From: Bacillus sp. WMMC1349
GTDB taxonomy: Bacteria; Bacillota; Bacilli; Bacillales; Bacillaceae
DNA length: 64,000 nucleotides
Assembly: GCF_013155385.1 (NCBI RefSeq)
Contig: NZ_JABJUQ010000007.1
Span: 3,380,501 to 3,444,500 of the forward strand
Direction of reading: 5' to 3'
Shown: piece after piece, positions 33,808 to 46,684 of the stretch
How positions within the stretch are numbered: position 1 is the stretch's first letter
How the letters are laid out: each line of letters opens with the position of its first letter
Program-made: the position numbers and the translations under genes
The notes under the pieces: generated by a model
What the model was told of the DNA's origin: nothing
The model's input: the letters and a program-made list of their open reading frames with translations, nothing else
Database searches by the model: none

Positions 33808-35274
33808 ATGGATATTATTCAAAATCTTAGTATAACGTCAATTTTTCTTGGTTTTATATTAGTTTTAAATATTTTGTTAGCGACTGTTGTTATTTTTAGA
33901 GAACGCCGTGATGCAAGTGCCTCATGGGCTTGGCTTCTCGTGATGTTCTTTATTCCGGTGTTTGGCTTTCTTCTCTATTTGCTTTTTGGAACTAAATTAA
34001 GGGGCACTCGTCTTTTTCAATGGGAAGACCGTAAAAGGATTGGAATTGAAAAGATTCTAGAACAGCAGCTTAAAAAACTGAAAAGCAGTGAATTCCAGTT
34101 TCGTAACAAGGCAACAGCAGACAGCAAAGATTTAATTTATATGCAAATCATTAATAATCATGCTGTCTTTACAGAAGACAATGATGTTGAATTATTAACA
34201 GATGGACGGCAAAAATTTGATCGACTTCTTCATGACATTGAAAATGCAAAAGATCATATCCATCTGCAATATTATATTTATAAAGGGGATGATATTGGAA
34301 AAAAAGTACGGGACGCACTCATCAAAAAAGCTGAAGAAGGTGTGGAAGTACGCGTTCTTTACGATGACTTAGGTTCAAGAAGCTTGAGAAAAAGCTTTTT
34401 TAAAAAGCTGGTCAAAGCCGGTGGATATGTTGAAGTCTTTTTTCCATCACGATTTAAATTTATTAATTTAAGAATGAACTTTCGCAATCACCGCAAGCTC
34501 GTCATCATCGATGGAATGATCGGTTATGTTGGAGGATTTAATATCGGAGATGAATATTTAGGGCTCAACCCTGATTTTGGTTATTGGCGAGATACACACC
34601 TTAGAATTAAAGGAACAGCCGTCCATTCTATTCAAACGCGATTTATCCTTGACTGGAATCAGGCAACAGATACTCATAGCATTACATATCAAGCCAATCA
34701 CTTTCCCGAGACCAGTCCCCAAGGGCACATTGGTATGCAAATTGTCACTAGCGGCCCAGATTCGGAATGGGAACAGATTAAAAACGGCTACATCAAAATG
34801 ATTTCTACAGCCAAGCAATCGATTTTGATTCAAACACCATATTTTATCCCTGATGCCAGCCTCCTTGACGCGCTGAGAATCGCCTGCCTTTCAGGTGTAG
34901 ACGTCAGAATTATGATTCCCAACAAACCAGACCATCCTTTCGTATACTGGGCGACACTTTCATATATCGGGGACCTGCTCAAAGCAGGAGCTTCTGTTTT
35001 TATTTATGATAATGGCTTTATTCATGCGAAAACCATTATTGTCGATGAAGAAATTGCATCGGTCGGTACAGCAAATATTGATATGCGCAGTTTCAAGCTT
35101 AATTTTGAGGTGAATGCTTTTTTATATGATGAGAACATTTCAAAAAAACTCGTTTTATCATTCGAAAAAGATCTAGAAGTATCAAGAGAACTGACTTATG
35201 AAGAATATCAGAATCGAAAACGAAGAATCCGCTTTAAAGAAGCCATTTCAATCCTTCTGTCACCCATTTTATAG
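33808..35274 (+). CDS. clsA: major cardiolipin synthase
   Basis: A 488-aa membrane phospholipase-D-family enzyme that joins two phosphatidylglycerols to make cardiolipin. Two N-terminal membrane helices (about residues 8-28 and 40-62) are followed by two HKD motifs: NHRKLVIIDG (near 230) and HAKTIIVDEE (near 410). The ATG at 33808 has GTGAGG at 6 nt and gives the expected length; this is the ywnE-type enzyme (ClsA in current B. subtilis naming). A strong hairpin follows. Confidence 0.93.
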   Translation: MDIIQNLSITSIFLGFILVLNILLATVVIFRERRDASASWAWLLVMFFIPVFGFLLYLLFGTKLRGTRLFQWEDRKRIGIEKILEQQLKKLKSSEFQFRNKATADSKDLIYMQIINNHAVFTEDNDVELLTDGRQKFDRLLHDIENAKDHIHLQYYIYKGDDIGKKVRDALIKKAEEGVEVRVLYDDLGSRSLRKSFFKKLVKAGGYVEVFFPSRFKFINLRMNFRNHRKLVIIDGMIGYVGGFNIGDEYLGLNPDFGYWRDTHLRIKGTAVHSIQTRFILDWNQATDTHSITYQANHFPETSPQGHIGMQIVTSGPDSEWEQIKNGYIKMISTAKQSILIQTPYFIPDASLLDALRIACLSGVDVRIMIPNKPDHPFVYWATLSYIGDLLKAGASVFIYDNGFIHAKTIIVDEEIASVGTANIDMRSFKLNFEVNAFLYDENISKKLVLSFEKDLEVSRELTYEEYQNRKRRIRFKEAISILLSPIL

Positions 35275-35288
35275 AAAAAAAAAACGAA

Positions 35289-35325
35289 GCGAGTGGAGAA
35301 ACATGTGTCGTGTTTTTCCACTCGC
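35289..35325 (+). terminator. terminator of clsA
   Basis: GCGAGTGGAGAAACA and TGTTTTTCCACTCGC form a 15-bp stem around a 7-nt loop, followed by ATTTTGATT. Nearly the same hairpin ends flhP. Confidence 0.85.
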
Positions 35326-35506
35326 ATTTTGATTATGTTTATTTTCAAGAAACATGTTGCATGATGTATTTTCATTCTACCATTTGTTAAACGTGAAAAG
35401 GGCGCCAATAGTCAAAGATCGACTTACAGATTATTCAAGAGCAGAAAACCGCAAAGCAAAATATGTCAACCCTTGCCGATTCTGATATCATGAACGGCTG
35501 GCCGCC

Positions 35507-35722
35507 TCATGAATTTTTATGAACAACAGCCTTCAAGCTGTTCGGCTGAAGATCAGTCCAATGTGAACGGATATAGTCTAGACAAGCACTGCGGCTCATT
35601 TCATCGCAAACTGCGATCCAGCCGGATGGTGCATCAATAAAGGCTGGCCAGAGCGAGTACTGGCCTTCTTGATTCTTCAGCACGACAAATGTTCCGTCTT
35701 GGGTTTCAAAAGGATTTGTCAT
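35507..35722 (-). CDS. MbtH-like protein
   Basis: A 71-aa MbtH-family chaperone of NRPS adenylation domains. The signature tryptophans and core are clear: [23 protein letters not shown] and [14 protein letters not shown]. Its ATG overlaps the dhbF stop (ATGA), so it is the last gene of dhbACEBF. It is expected to activate the DhbF adenylation domains. In B. subtilis the corresponding gene (ybdZ-type) also follows dhbF. No convincing terminator was found in the 170 bp downstream. Confidence 0.95.
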   Translation of the reverse strand: MTNPFETQDGTFVVLKNQEGQYSLWPAFIDAPSGWIAVCDEMSRSACLDYIRSHWTDLQPNSLKAVVHKNS

Positions 35723-38700
35723 CTTTGATTTCTCCTTTCATTTAGAACAGTCAATTTTTTCGCTAGCTCACGTCCAATGATGGCAAGCGGTCCCGGCTGG
35801 CACAAGTCTTTATGCCGGCAATCGATGGGATACTCCTCGATCTTCCCATTCAGATAAGGAAGCCATGCTTCGGACTCAATCGGATCAAACCATTCTGGTA
35901 TAATAGTTGACCGGAAGAAAAGAAGATCCCCAGTAAATGATTGAGGCTTATAAGTACTCAAAATACGGACCGAGTTCACATATGTTTCTTTCAGATTCAA
36001 AATGGTCGATTCATTAAGACTAGCAAGTGCGCTGCCATCACGGCGCAATATCTCAATTGCGCTGGACAGTTCGAGCGGCGCTCCATCGAGACTATCAGGG
36101 TCATATCCTCCCAATGCTAAAAGAGCAATAAGAGCTTCCTGCTCATCAGGAGCAGCTTTGATCGGAAGAAAATGATTCGGATAAGCATCCAGCATGACGA
36201 GAAGCGAAACTTCTTCACCTTGATTTTGTAACTGAGTTGCCATTGCATGAACCACATTCCCTCCGAGAGACCACCCTAGCAGGTGATAAGGCCCTGTTGG
36301 CTGAACCTGACGAATATGATTGATATAATCCTCAGCCATCTCATCTAGTGTTTTCGGTAGTTTTTCCTGTTTTCCGATTCCGCGGGCTTGCAAACCATAA
36401 AGAGGATATTCTGTTCCGAGAGATGTCATCAATCCCGCATAACACCAACTTAATCCTCCCGCAGGATGAACACAAAACAATGGCAATTGATCACCACTTG
36501 TTCGAAGAGGGAGCAAAACATCCAGTGCACTATGACTGCTTCCCGCTTCAAGTCGTTCGGTAAGACCGCTGACTGTTGGTGCTTCTAACAAATCACCAAT
36601 CCCTAGCTCAACCCCGAGTGATTCACGAATCCGGCTCATCAGTTGAACAGCGAGTAGAGAATGTCCGCCAAGCTCGAAGAATCCGTCATCAATCCCAACT
36701 TTAGGCAAATTCAAAACAGCTGAAAACAGTTCACATAACATTTCTTCTTGCGGTGTTCTAGGACCGCGTCCTTTTAAAGTCACAGTCAAGTCCGGTGCAG
36801 GCAACGCTTGTTTGTCAAGCTTTCCATTTGGGGTGAGCGGCAGTTTGTCAATCGTCACAAAAGCTGATGGCACCATGTATTCAGGTAAAGTTCGGGCCGC
36901 ATCATGACGCAATTCAGCGAAATCAAGTTCTGTTGTTTTTGAGACAGGAACGATATAAGCCACAAGGCGTTGATCTCCTGGTTGATCTTCACGAACAACA
37001 ACAGCCGTCTGAGCAATTTGATGATGATGGACAAGAACTGCTTCAATTTCGCCTAATTCAATTCGGAATCCACGGATTTTAATTTGTTGATCAGCTCGTC
37101 CCATATAGTCAAGAGAACCATCTGAACGCCAACGGGCCAAATCCCCAGTACGATACATCCTCGTACCGGACGGTCCGAATGGATCAGCGACAAACCGCTC
37201 AGCTGTCAAATCAGGTTTCCCTAGATAACCGCGGGCAAGACCGTCTCCTGATACATATAATTCACCAGTGACTCCAGGCGGTACCGGTTTAAGATAACGA
37301 TCTAGCACATAGATGCAAAGATCTGGGATTCCGTAACCAATCAGACTGTTCGCTTGCAAAGATGTTTTCTTCTGATCGAGACCAACGTAAGTGACATGCA
37401 CCGTCGTCTCTGTAATTCCGTACATATTAATTAACAGCGGATAGTTTTCAGGATGACGCTGATACCAATCATCCAACCGGCTTAACTCAAGCGCTTCTCC
37501 TCCAAAAATCACAAACCGCAGTGAAAGCTTTTGGCCAAGCTCTGGATTGTCACGATCAGCTTGCATCAACTGATAAAAAGCTGATGGTGTTTGATTCAAA
37601 ACTGTGACACCTTCGCGAATAACCAATCTTAAAAATTCAACAGGAGAGCGGCTGATCTCATGTGGAACGATAACAAGCCGGCCGCCGTGAAGCAGCGGTC
37701 CCCAAATTTCCCAAACTGAAAAATCAAATGCATAAGAATGAAACAGTGTCCAAACATCTTCCGAACTGAAGTGGAACCAGTCATTTGTCGCTTTAAACAG
37801 TCGAACAACATTATGATGCGGAATGATGACTCCTTTCGGTTGCCCCGTTGATCCCGAAGTATAAATCACATATGCGGGATGCAGCGGTAACAAAGGTGCA
37901 ATACGGTCACTATGACTCGGATTATCGCTAGAATACTTTTTCAGTTCTTTTTTAATCTCTGAATCATCAAGTATCATCTTTTCAACAGCACCTGCATCTA
38001 GAAGGCTTGAAACCTCAGAGTTTGTCATGATGCAGACCGGCTCCGCATCTTTCAGCATATATGCTATCCGCTCAGCCGGATAATTCGGATCAAGCGGTAC
38101 ATATGCTGCACCTGTTTTAAGTACAGCCAACAAACAGACAACCATATCCAATGATCTTGGCATAGCCAAAGCCACGAATTGTTCGGGACCAATTCCTTTA
38201 TGAATTAGCCAATGGGCAAGACGATTTGCCCGCTTATTCAGTTCATCATAGCTAAGAGATGTATCCTCAAATATAACAGCTGTTGCTTCAGGATACTTCT
38301 CAACCTGCTCTTCAAATAATACTGGCAAACAAGTTTCAGGTGCTTTTTGAAGCGTGTTGTTTCCCTGATGAAGCAGCATTTGTCTTTCCTCTTGCATAAG
38401 AATATCGAGATGCTCAATTGGCTGATCAGGATTAGTTGCAGCCGATTTCAGCAGTTTCAAAAATCGCTCGACAAGTGCCATAGCAGTCTGACGTTTAAAT
38501 AGGTCTGTACTATATTCCAAGAAACCAGTAATACCGGAACCTGTTCCATTTGCAAGACGATGTTCACGAAGTTCGAATGTTAAATCAAACTTTGCCGTCC
38601 CAACACTTTTCATCTCGAGATCTGCTTGAAGACCAGGTAGATTTAACGCTGGCTCGGGTGTATTTTGAAATGCTAACATGATTTGAAATAGCGGGTGTCT

Positions 38701-41700
38701 AGCTCTTGATCGAGTAGGATTAAGAACTTCAACAAGCCGCTCAAAAGGAAGATCTTGATGTTCATATGCAGCAAGATTCACCTGTCTAACCCGACTGAGA
38801 AGCTCACGAAAACTCGGATTACCAGACGTGTCCGTTCGGAGCACTAACGTATTGACAAACAAGCCAATCAGATCACCGAGCGAATCATGGCTTCTCCCTG
38901 CAATTGGGCTACCAATCGGAATATCACAACCCGCTCCGAGCCGAGTAAGCAGTGTTACTAAACCTGATTGCAATACCATAAATAAACTCACTCCATGATC
39001 ACGGGCCAAGTCTAGCAATTGGTTGTGTAACTGTAAATCTATGTTAATCTGAATTGTATCACCACAATAACTTGATTCTGCAGGTCGCGGGTAATCGGTC
39101 GGCAATTCAAGCTGATCAGGCAGATCAGCAAGTGTTTTCGTCCAGTAGTCCATCTGTCTTTCAAGATAACTCTCATGATGAAGCAAGTCTTCCTGCCAAA
39201 ACGCATAATCGGCATACTGGACAGGAAGCGGCTGCCAATCTGGTTCCTTGCCATGACAGCGGGCTTCATATGCAGTTTGCAAATCACGAGTCAACGGTGT
39301 CAAAGACCAGCCATCACTGATCATATGGTGCAAAAGTAGTAATAAAACATATTGATTGCCTTCAAGCTGAAACAGTTGAACACAAAATGGCGTTTCTTCT
39401 GCAAGGTTAAAGCTGTATCTGGCAGCTTCATCAAGTATTTCAGGCAGATCAGTCTTGTTCACTTGGGAAACGATCAGTTTTGGACGTGCACTGGCAATGT
39501 TCAATATATGTTGGTATGATCTCCCTTGTGTCTCGGGAAAGATCGTTCTAAGTGATTCATGCCGTACCGCTAAATCATAAAGTGCAGCTTCAAGTGCTTC
39601 ATGATTCAGTTGACCAGACAAATGAATAACAACTGGAATATTGTACGTCGGACTAGGACCTTCCAAACAATGCAAAAACCAGAGACGGCGCTGAGCAAAA
39701 GACAGCGGAATCTTTTGTTGACGCTCGATTTTTTGTAAAGCCGGTCTAGTGTCTCCTCCATGATCAAGCTGTTTAGCTAGTTTTTCCGGTGTTGGTTGAT
39801 CAAATAATCGACCGATCCCTAGTTCGGTTCCTAATACTTCACGAATTCTGCTGACGAGTCGACCGGCAAGCAAAGAGTGTCCGCCAAGCTCAAAAAAGTT
39901 ATCATCAATGCTGACATGAGAAACTCCAAGAATATCAGCAAACAAACCGCATAAAATGTCCTCTTGAGGTGTTCGCGGCTCTCGGCCACCTGTTCGTCCG
40001 GAAAACTCCGGTTCTGGAAGAGCTTGACGGTCAAGCTTTCCATTTGGAGTTAGCGGAAACTCAGAAAGAATGACAACTGCTGATGGTACCATATAATCAG
40101 GCAAGGTTTTCTGCGCATAACTGCGTAGTTCAGTCGAGTCAATTGTCTCTCCCGAAATAGGAACGACATATGCCACCAAACGCCGATCACCTGGTTGATC
40201 TTCACGGACTAAGACAGCCGCTTGTTTGATGTCAGTATGTTTGGCAAGGACTGCCTCAATTTCTCCAATTTCAATGCGAAAACCCCGTATTTTAATTTGA
40301 TGGTCTGTACGGCTGATATAGTTCAGTGAACCATCAGATCGCCATTTGACAAGGTCACCGGTTCGATACATACGAGACCCTGGCGGACCGAATGGATTGG
40401 CGATAAAACGTTCAGCAGTCAGCTCTGGTCGCCCTAAATAACCGTGTGCTACCCCGGCTCCCGCTATATAGAGCTCTCCGATCGTTCCCGGTGGTACAGG
40501 CTGTAGGCAAGCATCTAGAACATATACTTGTGTGTTCCAAAGCGGCTGGCCAATTGAGGGAGATTCTACCTCGGTATTTTCCAGAGCAGCTGCTGTTGAC
40601 CAAATTGTTGTTTCCGTTGGACCATAGAGATTAGTCATCTGACAGCCCAGGTTTTGTAATTTGAATACAAGTTCTCGAGGAAGCGCCTCACCACCGACAA
40701 GCACCTTTAACCCTCGAAGCTGTTCAGGTTCGGTTGACACTAGTGACTGCCATAGTGTCGGTGTTGCCTGCATCATTGTGATCTCATGCTCTGTTATCAT
40801 GTTTGCCAAAGCTGATGGATCTTGAATTGTTTCTTTCTTGGCAATGACAACATGCGCTCCGCTAATCAGCGGTAGAAAAATTTCTAAGGCTGAGATATCA
40901 AAAGCGACTGTAGTAACCGCCAATAACCTATCATGATGATGCAAAGGAAACCGTTTCTTCATCGATAACAAAAAATTCTTTAAGCTTTCAAATGATATGA
41001 CAACACCTTTAGGTCTACCAGTCGAACCAGAAGTGTAGATCATATATGCCGGATGAAATGATGTGACCGGCTCTTTCCAATCTTTTTCGGTTAAATCTCC
41101 AGAGGAATACAGCCCAAGCTCTTTCATGACATCTTCTTTATCTATGACAATGACGTTCAGATTTTGAGAAAATGGCACTTCTCTTGTTTTACTTGTCATG
41201 ACGAACAAAGGTTGCGCATCATGAAGCATATAATCAATTCGCTCACTCGGATAATCCGGGTCTATTGGTAAATAGGCTGCTCCTGATTTAAGAACAGCAA
41301 GCATCGAAATGACCATCTCTTGTGAACGGGGCAGGACTAAAGCTACGAACTTTCCGGGACCTGCTCCTTTGGCAAGCAGCAAGCGAGCCAGTTGGTTTGC
41401 TTGCTCGTTCAGTTTGGAATAAGTAAGAACATCGTTTTCAAATACGACAGCTGCAGCATCAGGAGTTTGTGCTGCCTGATCTTGAAACACTGTAGGTAAA
41501 CTGACTGTGGGTAAAGGGTGATGCGTCTGATTCCACTCAACTAGAACTTGCCGTCGTTCCTCAGGAAGCAACATTTCAATTTTGCCAATGGGTAATTCGG
41601 AAATTGTTTTTAAAATACGATGGAAACGGTGCAAATGTTTCTCAAGGTCTTGTTCACTGTATACATCAGGGTTTGCATCAAGATTTATTGTGAAAGAGCT

Positions 41701-42861
41701 CCCCCCCGGTTTTCCATAAATATTCATTGATAGATCATCTACAGGACCTGCCGCTAGATTGTGGACTTTCCCAATATGACCGGCAAAGTTTAAGCTGTGA
41801 TCAAACGGCATAATATTAATTTGGGGACCAAACAGCCTGTGATTTTCACCAATCAATTTGAGATCTCGCCGCAGCTCCTCATGTCGATAATGTTGGTGAC
41901 GCCGCATTTGAAGAATTTCTCGTGAGACCTGGTGAACAAGTTGATGAATCTCCATCTCAGAGGTAACTGCTAAACGAAGCGGCAGGACATTCATCACCAT
42001 TCCAGGAACATTCAGTGAAGCAGATCCTAAACGGCACATCATCGGTAATCCAAGTACTACATCACGCGCACCCGTTAGACGATGAACATACACCGCAGCA
42101 GTAGCAATCACAAGCTCATGCCAACCAGCACCGAGCTTAGCCGCCAAAGACATAAGGTGTTCTGTGCTGTTCAAGGACAAAGACTGACGAATAAAGCGGT
42201 TAGACGTTCTTGATGCCCTGTCAGCAAGGCTGACCACTTCCGGTTGATCCCGAAAGCGGTCAAGCCAAAATTGGCGATCTTGCTTATATTGATTTGAGTC
42301 TCGATAAGCGGTATCTACCTCAAGAATCGAGTCAAGTGAGCCAAATGTACCCTCTTCGACAGGAAGTTGATGAACCAAAGCTGTATAAACTTTTGACAAT
42401 TGCTCAGCGATAAGTGTAAAACTAAAGCCATCAGTTGCAATATGATGAATTCGCTGGTACCACAAATAAACATCAGGAGCCACTTTAAACAAGGCTTCAG
42501 TAAAGAGCGGACCTTGTGTTAAATCAATCGGTGTTGCTAAATCGGACTTCATCCATGCTTCAGCTGCCTTCTGCGGCTCAAGTTCTGAGCTAACATCTAT
42601 CACATGGAGCGGAAAATCTTTAGATAAATCGATCACCTGCCAGGGACCATCTCCATCTTCGCCAAAACGCGCATGCAAACTGTCAGCTTCGGCAATGACA
42701 TGACGCAGTGCTGTCTCAAAAAGCTGCGGGTCGATAGAGCCATGGATTTCGACATATTCACCAGTATTATAAATCGGATTTTCAGGATCAAGCTGTTGAG
42801 CAAACCAAATACCAGCCTGTGCTCCAGTCAATCGTTTACCGTTATTTGGACATTTCGTCAT
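35719..42861 (-). CDS. dhbF: bacillibactin nonribosomal peptide synthetase DhbF
   Basis: A 2380-aa dimodular NRPS. Order: C1 (HHIATDGF near residue 143), A1 ([11 protein letters not shown] near 612), PCP1 (LGGHSLLA near 994), C2 (HHMISDGW near 1180), A2 ([11 protein letters not shown] near 1670), PCP2 ([12 protein letters not shown] near 2064) and TE (GWSLGGN near 2199). In B. subtilis module 1 loads glycine and module 2 threonine, and the TE cyclotrimerises the dihydroxybenzoyl-Gly-Thr units. The ATG at 42861 has GGGAGG at 8 nt and gives the expected length; the longer frame overlaps dhbB. All carrier serines and the TE serine are present. Confidence 0.97.
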   Translation of the reverse strand: MTKCPNNGKRLTGAQAGIWFAQQLDPENPIYNTGEYVEIHGSIDPQLFETALRHVIAEADSLHARFGEDGDGPWQVIDLSKDFPLHVIDVSSELEPQKAAEAWMKSDLATPIDLTQGPLFTEALFKVAPDVYLWYQRIHHIATDGFSFTLIAEQLSKVYTALVHQLPVEEGTFGSLDSILEVDTAYRDSNQYKQDRQFWLDRFRDQPEVVSLADRASRTSNRFIRQSLSLNSTEHLMSLAAKLGAGWHELVIATAAVYVHRLTGARDVVLGLPMMCRLGSASLNVPGMVMNVLPLRLAVTSEMEIHQLVHQVSREILQMRRHQHYRHEELRRDLKLIGENHRLFGPQINIMPFDHSLNFAGHIGKVHNLAAGPVDDLSMNIYGKPGGSSFTINLDANPDVYSEQDLEKHLHRFHRILKTISELPIGKIEMLLPEERRQVLVEWNQTHHPLPTVSLPTVFQDQAAQTPDAAAVVFENDVLTYSKLNEQANQLARLLLAKGAGPGKFVALVLPRSQEMVISMLAVLKSGAAYLPIDPDYPSERIDYMLHDAQPLFVMTSKTREVPFSQNLNVIVIDKEDVMKELGLYSSGDLTEKDWKEPVTSFHPAYMIYTSGSTGRPKGVVISFESLKNFLLSMKKRFPLHHHDRLLAVTTVAFDISALEIFLPLISGAHVVIAKKETIQDPSALANMITEHEITMMQATPTLWQSLVSTEPEQLRGLKVLVGGEALPRELVFKLQNLGCQMTNLYGPTETTIWSTAAALENTEVESPSIGQPLWNTQVYVLDACLQPVPPGTIGELYIAGAGVAHGYLGRPELTAERFIANPFGPPGSRMYRTGDLVKWRSDGSLNYISRTDHQIKIRGFRIEIGEIEAVLAKHTDIKQAAVLVREDQPGDRRLVAYVVPISGETIDSTELRSYAQKTLPDYMVPSAVVILSEFPLTPNGKLDRQALPEPEFSGRTGGREPRTPQEDILCGLFADILGVSHVSIDDNFFELGGHSLLAGRLVSRIREVLGTELGIGRLFDQPTPEKLAKQLDHGGDTRPALQKIERQQKIPLSFAQRRLWFLHCLEGPSPTYNIPVVIHLSGQLNHEALEAALYDLAVRHESLRTIFPETQGRSYQHILNIASARPKLIVSQVNKTDLPEILDEAARYSFNLAEETPFCVQLFQLEGNQYVLLLLLHHMISDGWSLTPLTRDLQTAYEARCHGKEPDWQPLPVQYADYAFWQEDLLHHESYLERQMDYWTKTLADLPDQLELPTDYPRPAESSYCGDTIQINIDLQLHNQLLDLARDHGVSLFMVLQSGLVTLLTRLGAGCDIPIGSPIAGRSHDSLGDLIGLFVNTLVLRTDTSGNPSFRELLSRVRQVNLAAYEHQDLPFERLVEVLNPTRSRARHPLFQIMLAFQNTPEPALNLPGLQADLEMKSVGTAKFDLTFELREHRLANGTGSGITGFLEYSTDLFKRQTAMALVERFLKLLKSAATNPDQPIEHLDILMQEERQMLLHQGNNTLQKAPETCLPVLFEEQVEKYPEATAVIFEDTSLSYDELNKRANRLAHWLIHKGIGPEQFVALAMPRSLDMVVCLLAVLKTGAAYVPLDPNYPAERIAYMLKDAEPVCIMTNSEVSSLLDAGAVEKMILDDSEIKKELKKYSSDNPSHSDRIAPLLPLHPAYVIYTSGSTGQPKGVIIPHHNVVRLFKATNDWFHFSSEDVWTLFHSYAFDFSVWEIWGPLLHGGRLVIVPHEISRSPVEFLRLVIREGVTVLNQTPSAFYQLMQADRDNPELGQKLSLRFVIFGGEALELSRLDDWYQRHPENYPLLINMYGITETTVHVTYVGLDQKKTSLQANSLIGYGIPDLCIYVLDRYLKPVPPGVTGELYVSGDGLARGYLGKPDLTAERFVADPFGPSGTRMYRTGDLARWRSDGSLDYMGRADQQIKIRGFRIELGEIEAVLVHHHQIAQTAVVVREDQPGDQRLVAYIVPVSKTTELDFAELRHDAARTLPEYMVPSAFVTIDKLPLTPNGKLDKQALPAPDLTVTLKGRGPRTPQEEMLCELFSAVLNLPKVGIDDGFFELGGHSLLAVQLMSRIRESLGVELGIGDLLEAPTVSGLTERLEAGSSHSALDVLLPLRTSGDQLPLFCVHPAGGLSWCYAGLMTSLGTEYPLYGLQARGIGKQEKLPKTLDEMAEDYINHIRQVQPTGPYHLLGWSLGGNVVHAMATQLQNQGEEVSLLVMLDAYPNHFLPIKAAPDEQEALIALLALGGYDPDSLDGAPLELSSAIEILRRDGSALASLNESTILNLKETYVNSVRILSTYKPQSFTGDLLFFRSTIIPEWFDPIESEAWLPYLNGKIEEYPIDCRHKDLCQPGPLAIIGRELAKKLTVLNERRNQR

Positions 42862-42875
42862 GACCATGACCTCCC

Positions 42876-43790
42876 TTACTGATAATCTGTGTTGGGTAAA
42901 GGCATTGTTGGAACAGCTGACAACAGTCTCCACCAATTGTCAATTGTCGGCTCCTGGGCAAGCTCGACAAACGTTACTTCAGCTCCAGCATGACGCCAGC
43001 GTTCAATCAAACTCATCATTCTAACTGAATCAAGCCCTCGATCAATTAAGTTTTCGTTATCACTAATGTTTGCAGGTGATTCAAGAAGTAGATTAGCAAT
43101 TTGTTCGCGAATCGTTTGTTTTGTGAGCACTTGCGTCTGATGAGTTGCTTGTCCATTGCTTAATTCTTCGAGCAGATTTGCGGTAGTGATCGTGAAAGCA
43201 CATCGTTCAGCAGCATAGTGAATAGCCGTTTTATGATATGAGGCTGAGAAATCTGCCATCGCATCTGCTACGAAAAATGTCTCTATATCCTGCATAAATG
43301 CATCACATGCTGTCAATAAACAGCCGATATGTGCGTAAACACCTGTGACGATCAGTTGGTCACGCCCGTGTGTTTGCAGGACATCTAAGAGGCTCGTTTT
43401 TTTAAAAGCATTATATCTCCACTTTGTCAGAACAATGTCATGTTCATTTGGTTTAAGTTCTTCAACAATCTTTTGCTGATTAGGGTCTGTCCCAATTCCC
43501 TCTCCCCAAAAATCTTGCAGAAGTCCTCGTTCTTCAGGGGTCTGCCCGCCGGGCTGGGCAGTATAAATGACGGGTATACCAAGTTCTCTGCATTGATCCT
43601 TTAACTGTGTGATATTTGCAAGTAGTTCTTTTACTGGTGAATCGTCTAATCTGTAAGCGCTGAGAAAGTATTGCTGCATATCATGAATAAGAAGTGCGGT
43701 ACGCTTTGGATGCGGTGTCCATGAAACCTTATTTTTCGGTAAATCTGAGGCTTTTGGCATTTGGTAAGGTGTGATGGCAGGAATGGCCAT
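42876..43790 (-). CDS. dhbB: isochorismatase / aryl carrier protein DhbB
   Basis: A 304-aa bifunctional protein. The N-terminal isochorismatase ([44 protein letters not shown]) yields 2,3-dihydro-2,3-dihydroxybenzoate. The C-terminal aryl carrier domain (residues ~215-290) holds the phosphopantetheine serine in [10 protein letters not shown] and receives dihydroxybenzoate from DhbE. The ATG at 43790 follows AAGGA. It lies between dhbE and dhbF with 14-28 bp gaps. Confidence 0.97.
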   Translation of the reverse strand: MAIPAITPYQMPKASDLPKNKVSWTPHPKRTALLIHDMQQYFLSAYRLDDSPVKELLANITQLKDQCRELGIPVIYTAQPGGQTPEERGLLQDFWGEGIGTDPNQQKIVEELKPNEHDIVLTKWRYNAFKKTSLLDVLQTHGRDQLIVTGVYAHIGCLLTACDAFMQDIETFFVADAMADFSASYHKTAIHYAAERCAFTITTANLLEELSNGQATHQTQVLTKQTIREQIANLLLESPANISDNENLIDRGLDSVRMMSLIERWRHAGAEVTFVELAQEPTIDNWWRLLSAVPTMPLPNTDYQ

Positions 43791-43818
43791 CAAATCACAT
43801 CCTTTCGTTCTGTTTTCA

Positions 43819-45444
43819 TTACATTTTTATTTTCTGAGCCGTTTTCAACTTTTCAGCAATGACTTTTCGCAATGCTTTTTTGCTCACTTTCCCCACACCT
43901 GTCTGTGGAAATGAATCGATCAATTCAACGCGGTCAGGGATTTTGTAAGCCGCAAGCCCTCTCTCCCTTAAAAACGCTTTAATCTCCATCGTGGTCAGTG
44001 TCTTGTCACACGGGATAATGTATGCACATGACCTTTCTCCAAGAAATTCGTCTGGCATAGAAACGACTGCAGCATCATGGACTGCGGGATGAGCAAGCAG
44101 ATGATTTTCTACTTCTTCTGCAGCTACCTTTTCCCCGCCTCTGTTAATTTGATCTTTAGCGCGACCTTCGACAATCACATGACCTGATGGAGTCACCCTG
44201 ACCAAATCGCCGGTTCGGTAAAACCCATCTTTGGTAAAAGCTTTTGCATTATGCTCCTCAGCTTTATAATAACCGCGAATTGTATAAGGACCGCGAGTCA
44301 ACAGTTCACCGGTTTGCCCTGGTTCCACTTCACATCCGTTTTCATCAACGACTCTAATTTCATCAAAGGGTGACATTGGTCTTCCTTGTGTATGGATGAT
44401 GATTTCTTCTGAGTCATCAAGCCTCGTATAGTTGACCAATCCTTCTGCCATACCATATACCTGCTGTAATGTGCAGCCTAACACTGGTTTGACACGTCTA
44501 GCAGCTTCAGCACTGAATTTCGCCCCACCAACCTGAAGTACTTCAAGGCTTGAAAGATCATCGCGACGTGCTTGTGCAGCATCAAGCCAAATTAAAGCAA
44601 GGGGTGGCACAAGAGCTGTGATCGTCACCTGCTCCTTCGCTATGAGAGAAAAAGTCTCATCAGGACTTCCACCCTGAGCTAGAACGACTCTACCACCTGC
44701 ATACAAAGTGCCAAGTACACCAGGTGAACTCAGTGGATAGTTATGGGCAATCGGTAATGCGGCAAGATATACACTATCTTGATCAAGCTGACAAATTTCC
44801 GCACTGATTCGCAAACTATAGATATAATCATCATGAGTTCTTGGGATCAGCTTGGAGAGCCCAGTGCTTCCGCCTGATAATTGAAGAAAAGCAACATCAG
44901 CAGGACTCACATCGGGATAGCTAACAGGATCGTCATACAAGCTAGTAAGCGGTTGAAATTCTTCTGGATCACCTGCGACAATCACATGCCGTAATGCAGG
45001 CGATTTCTGACAAATACCCCTTGCCAGATGACGGTAATCAAATCCTGCATATTGATCTGGAATGATGTAAGCAACCGCTTCGGTAAACTCACAAAAATAA
45101 CTGATTTCATTTTGTCGGTGTGATGGTAGAGCAAATACCGGAAGAGCACCAATTCGAAACAAAGCGAAACACACTTCGAAAAACTCAGGAATGTTCGGTA
45201 GCTGTACAACAACTCGGTCTGCTTTTTTAATTCCTAGCTTTAATAAGCCTGCCGCAAGAAGATCAGCTTTCATATCTAACTCCTTGTAGCTCATCTGCGT
45301 TTCTCCGCATGTCATTGCAATTTGACTGCCATATTGCTGAGCCCGTTCTCTGAGCATGCCACCAAATGTCTCACCACGCCAACACTCCATCTTCCGATAC
45401 TTCTCAGCAAACTCTTTCGGCCATGTCGGACATTTCGTCAGCAT
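43819..45444 (-). CDS. dhbE: 2,3-dihydroxybenzoate-AMP ligase DhbE
   Basis: A 541-aa stand-alone adenylating enzyme. It shows [18 protein letters not shown] (phosphate loop), [35 protein letters not shown] and [17 protein letters not shown] (with the catalytic lysine near the C-terminus in [10 protein letters not shown]). It activates 2,3-dihydroxybenzoate and loads it on DhbB. AAAGGAGATG precedes the start. Length is typical. Confidence 0.97.
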   Translation of the reverse strand: MLTKCPTWPKEFAEKYRKMECWRGETFGGMLRERAQQYGSQIAMTCGETQMSYKELDMKADLLAAGLLKLGIKKADRVVVQLPNIPEFFEVCFALFRIGALPVFALPSHRQNEISYFCEFTEAVAYIIPDQYAGFDYRHLARGICQKSPALRHVIVAGDPEEFQPLTSLYDDPVSYPDVSPADVAFLQLSGGSTGLSKLIPRTHDDYIYSLRISAEICQLDQDSVYLAALPIAHNYPLSSPGVLGTLYAGGRVVLAQGGSPDETFSLIAKEQVTITALVPPLALIWLDAAQARRDDLSSLEVLQVGGAKFSAEAARRVKPVLGCTLQQVYGMAEGLVNYTRLDDSEEIIIHTQGRPMSPFDEIRVVDENGCEVEPGQTGELLTRGPYTIRGYYKAEEHNAKAFTKDGFYRTGDLVRVTPSGHVIVEGRAKDQINRGGEKVAAEEVENHLLAHPAVHDAAVVSMPDEFLGERSCAYIIPCDKTLTTMEIKAFLRERGLAAYKIPDRVELIDSFPQTGVGKVSKKALRKVIAEKLKTAQKIKM

Positions 45445-45470
45445 CTTTTCATCTCCTTTTCACCTTGACT

Positions 45471-46661
45471 TTAATCATTCTCTTCAAGACCCATCGCGAG
45501 AAGCATCGTCCGAAATTTGGCTGATGTCTCAGCAAGTTCCTCTTCAGGACTTGATCCGGCAACAATACCTGCTCCTGCAAACAGACGGAGAGAGCGTTCT
45601 TCAGCCTCAGCACAGCGCAATGTCACAATCCATTCTCCATCCCCTTTGGCATCGCACCATCCAACGATTCCTGTGTAAAAACCGCGATCAAACGGTTCAA
45701 TTTTCTCAATAGCCGTTTTTGCTAGATCTGTCGGTGTGCCACAAACAGCTGGGGTTGGATGCAACGCTAAAGCTAATTCAAGCGAAGATATAGATGGATC
45801 GATCAGCTCCCCAGTCACCTCTGTAGAAAGGTGCCACATCGTCTCAGTATTAATCAACGAAGGGGTCGACGGTACCTCCAACGTTTTGCAAAAAGGTTTG
45901 AGCGAAGCAGATACTGCCTCAACAACAACTGCATGTTCATGAAGATCTTTTTCTGAAGACAGCAATTCCTCTGCACGCCGCCTATCTTCAGTCATATCAT
46001 GACTTCGGGGTCTTGATCCTGCCAAAGGGTTCGCTAAAACTTTAATTCCTGACCTTGAAACCAACAGCTCAGGGCTAGCGCCTATTAAGGTTCGTCTCTT
46101 TGTTGTCCGTGAAATCCGTTCAGACACATCTACCGCAAAGGTATATCCGCTTGGATTATGCTGTGCGAGTTTGTACAACAATGGACCAATATCGACTTTT
46201 TCTGATGAGTCCAACTGTAATGACCTTGACAGCACGATCTTGCTTAATTCACCGGTGCCTATCCTGGCCAAGCCTTGTTCAACACAGCGCATATATTCCT
46301 CAGGTTCAGGAACAGGAGCAACTCCCCAGACCATCGAGCTGTCCATTTCCTCCCCTTTCTGATCAGCCTGTAGCGGATCTGTCTGCCACACCTCTGTTGG
46401 TACTGTCAGTTTGATCGATCTTGACCCATCAAAAGGTACTGCACCGACAAGAATAGGATGTTGGAGTCCCGACTGCTCTGCATCTTTAAGGATTGACGCA
46501 GCACGTTGCGGCAAATTGGATGTGTTCGGTTCAGAAATGGCTGCAAATGTACCTTTCGTAAGAATTGTCCGTTTTGGCGAAGATAAGAAAAATGAAGCAT
46601 CAGCCTGATATTCACGAAGAAGTTGTAGTGCCGTCACTTCTGTAACAATGTGATGATCCAT
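45471..46661 (-). CDS. dhbC: isochorismate synthase DhbC
   Basis: A 396-aa chorismate-utilising enzyme converting chorismate to isochorismate, the committed step toward dihydroxybenzoate. The conserved blocks are KIVLSRSLQL, ANPLAGSRPR, SSEKDLHEHAVVVEAV, HPTPAVCGTPTDLA and FDRGFYTGIVGWCDAKGDGE, with an C-terminal FAGAGIVAGSSPEEE. It lies between dhbA and dhbE in the operon. Confidence 0.96.
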   Translation of the reverse strand: MDHHIVTEVTALQLLREYQADASFFLSSPKRTILTKGTFAAISEPNTSNLPQRAASILKDAEQSGLQHPILVGAVPFDGSRSIKLTVPTEVWQTDPLQADQKGEEMDSSMVWGVAPVPEPEEYMRCVEQGLARIGTGELSKIVLSRSLQLDSSEKVDIGPLLYKLAQHNPSGYTFAVDVSERISRTTKRRTLIGASPELLVSRSGIKVLANPLAGSRPRSHDMTEDRRRAEELLSSEKDLHEHAVVVEAVSASLKPFCKTLEVPSTPSLINTETMWHLSTEVTGELIDPSISSLELALALHPTPAVCGTPTDLAKTAIEKIEPFDRGFYTGIVGWCDAKGDGEWIVTLRCAEAEERSLRLFAGAGIVAGSSPEEELAETSAKFRTMLLAMGLEEND

Positions 46662-46684
46662 GATGAAACCCTCCTTAAAATGAA

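Noticed and set aside
35719..42861. Many antisense and out-of-frame open frames inside dhbF
   Set aside because: They are shadows of a long gene with strong codon bias; none has a plausible start site or family.
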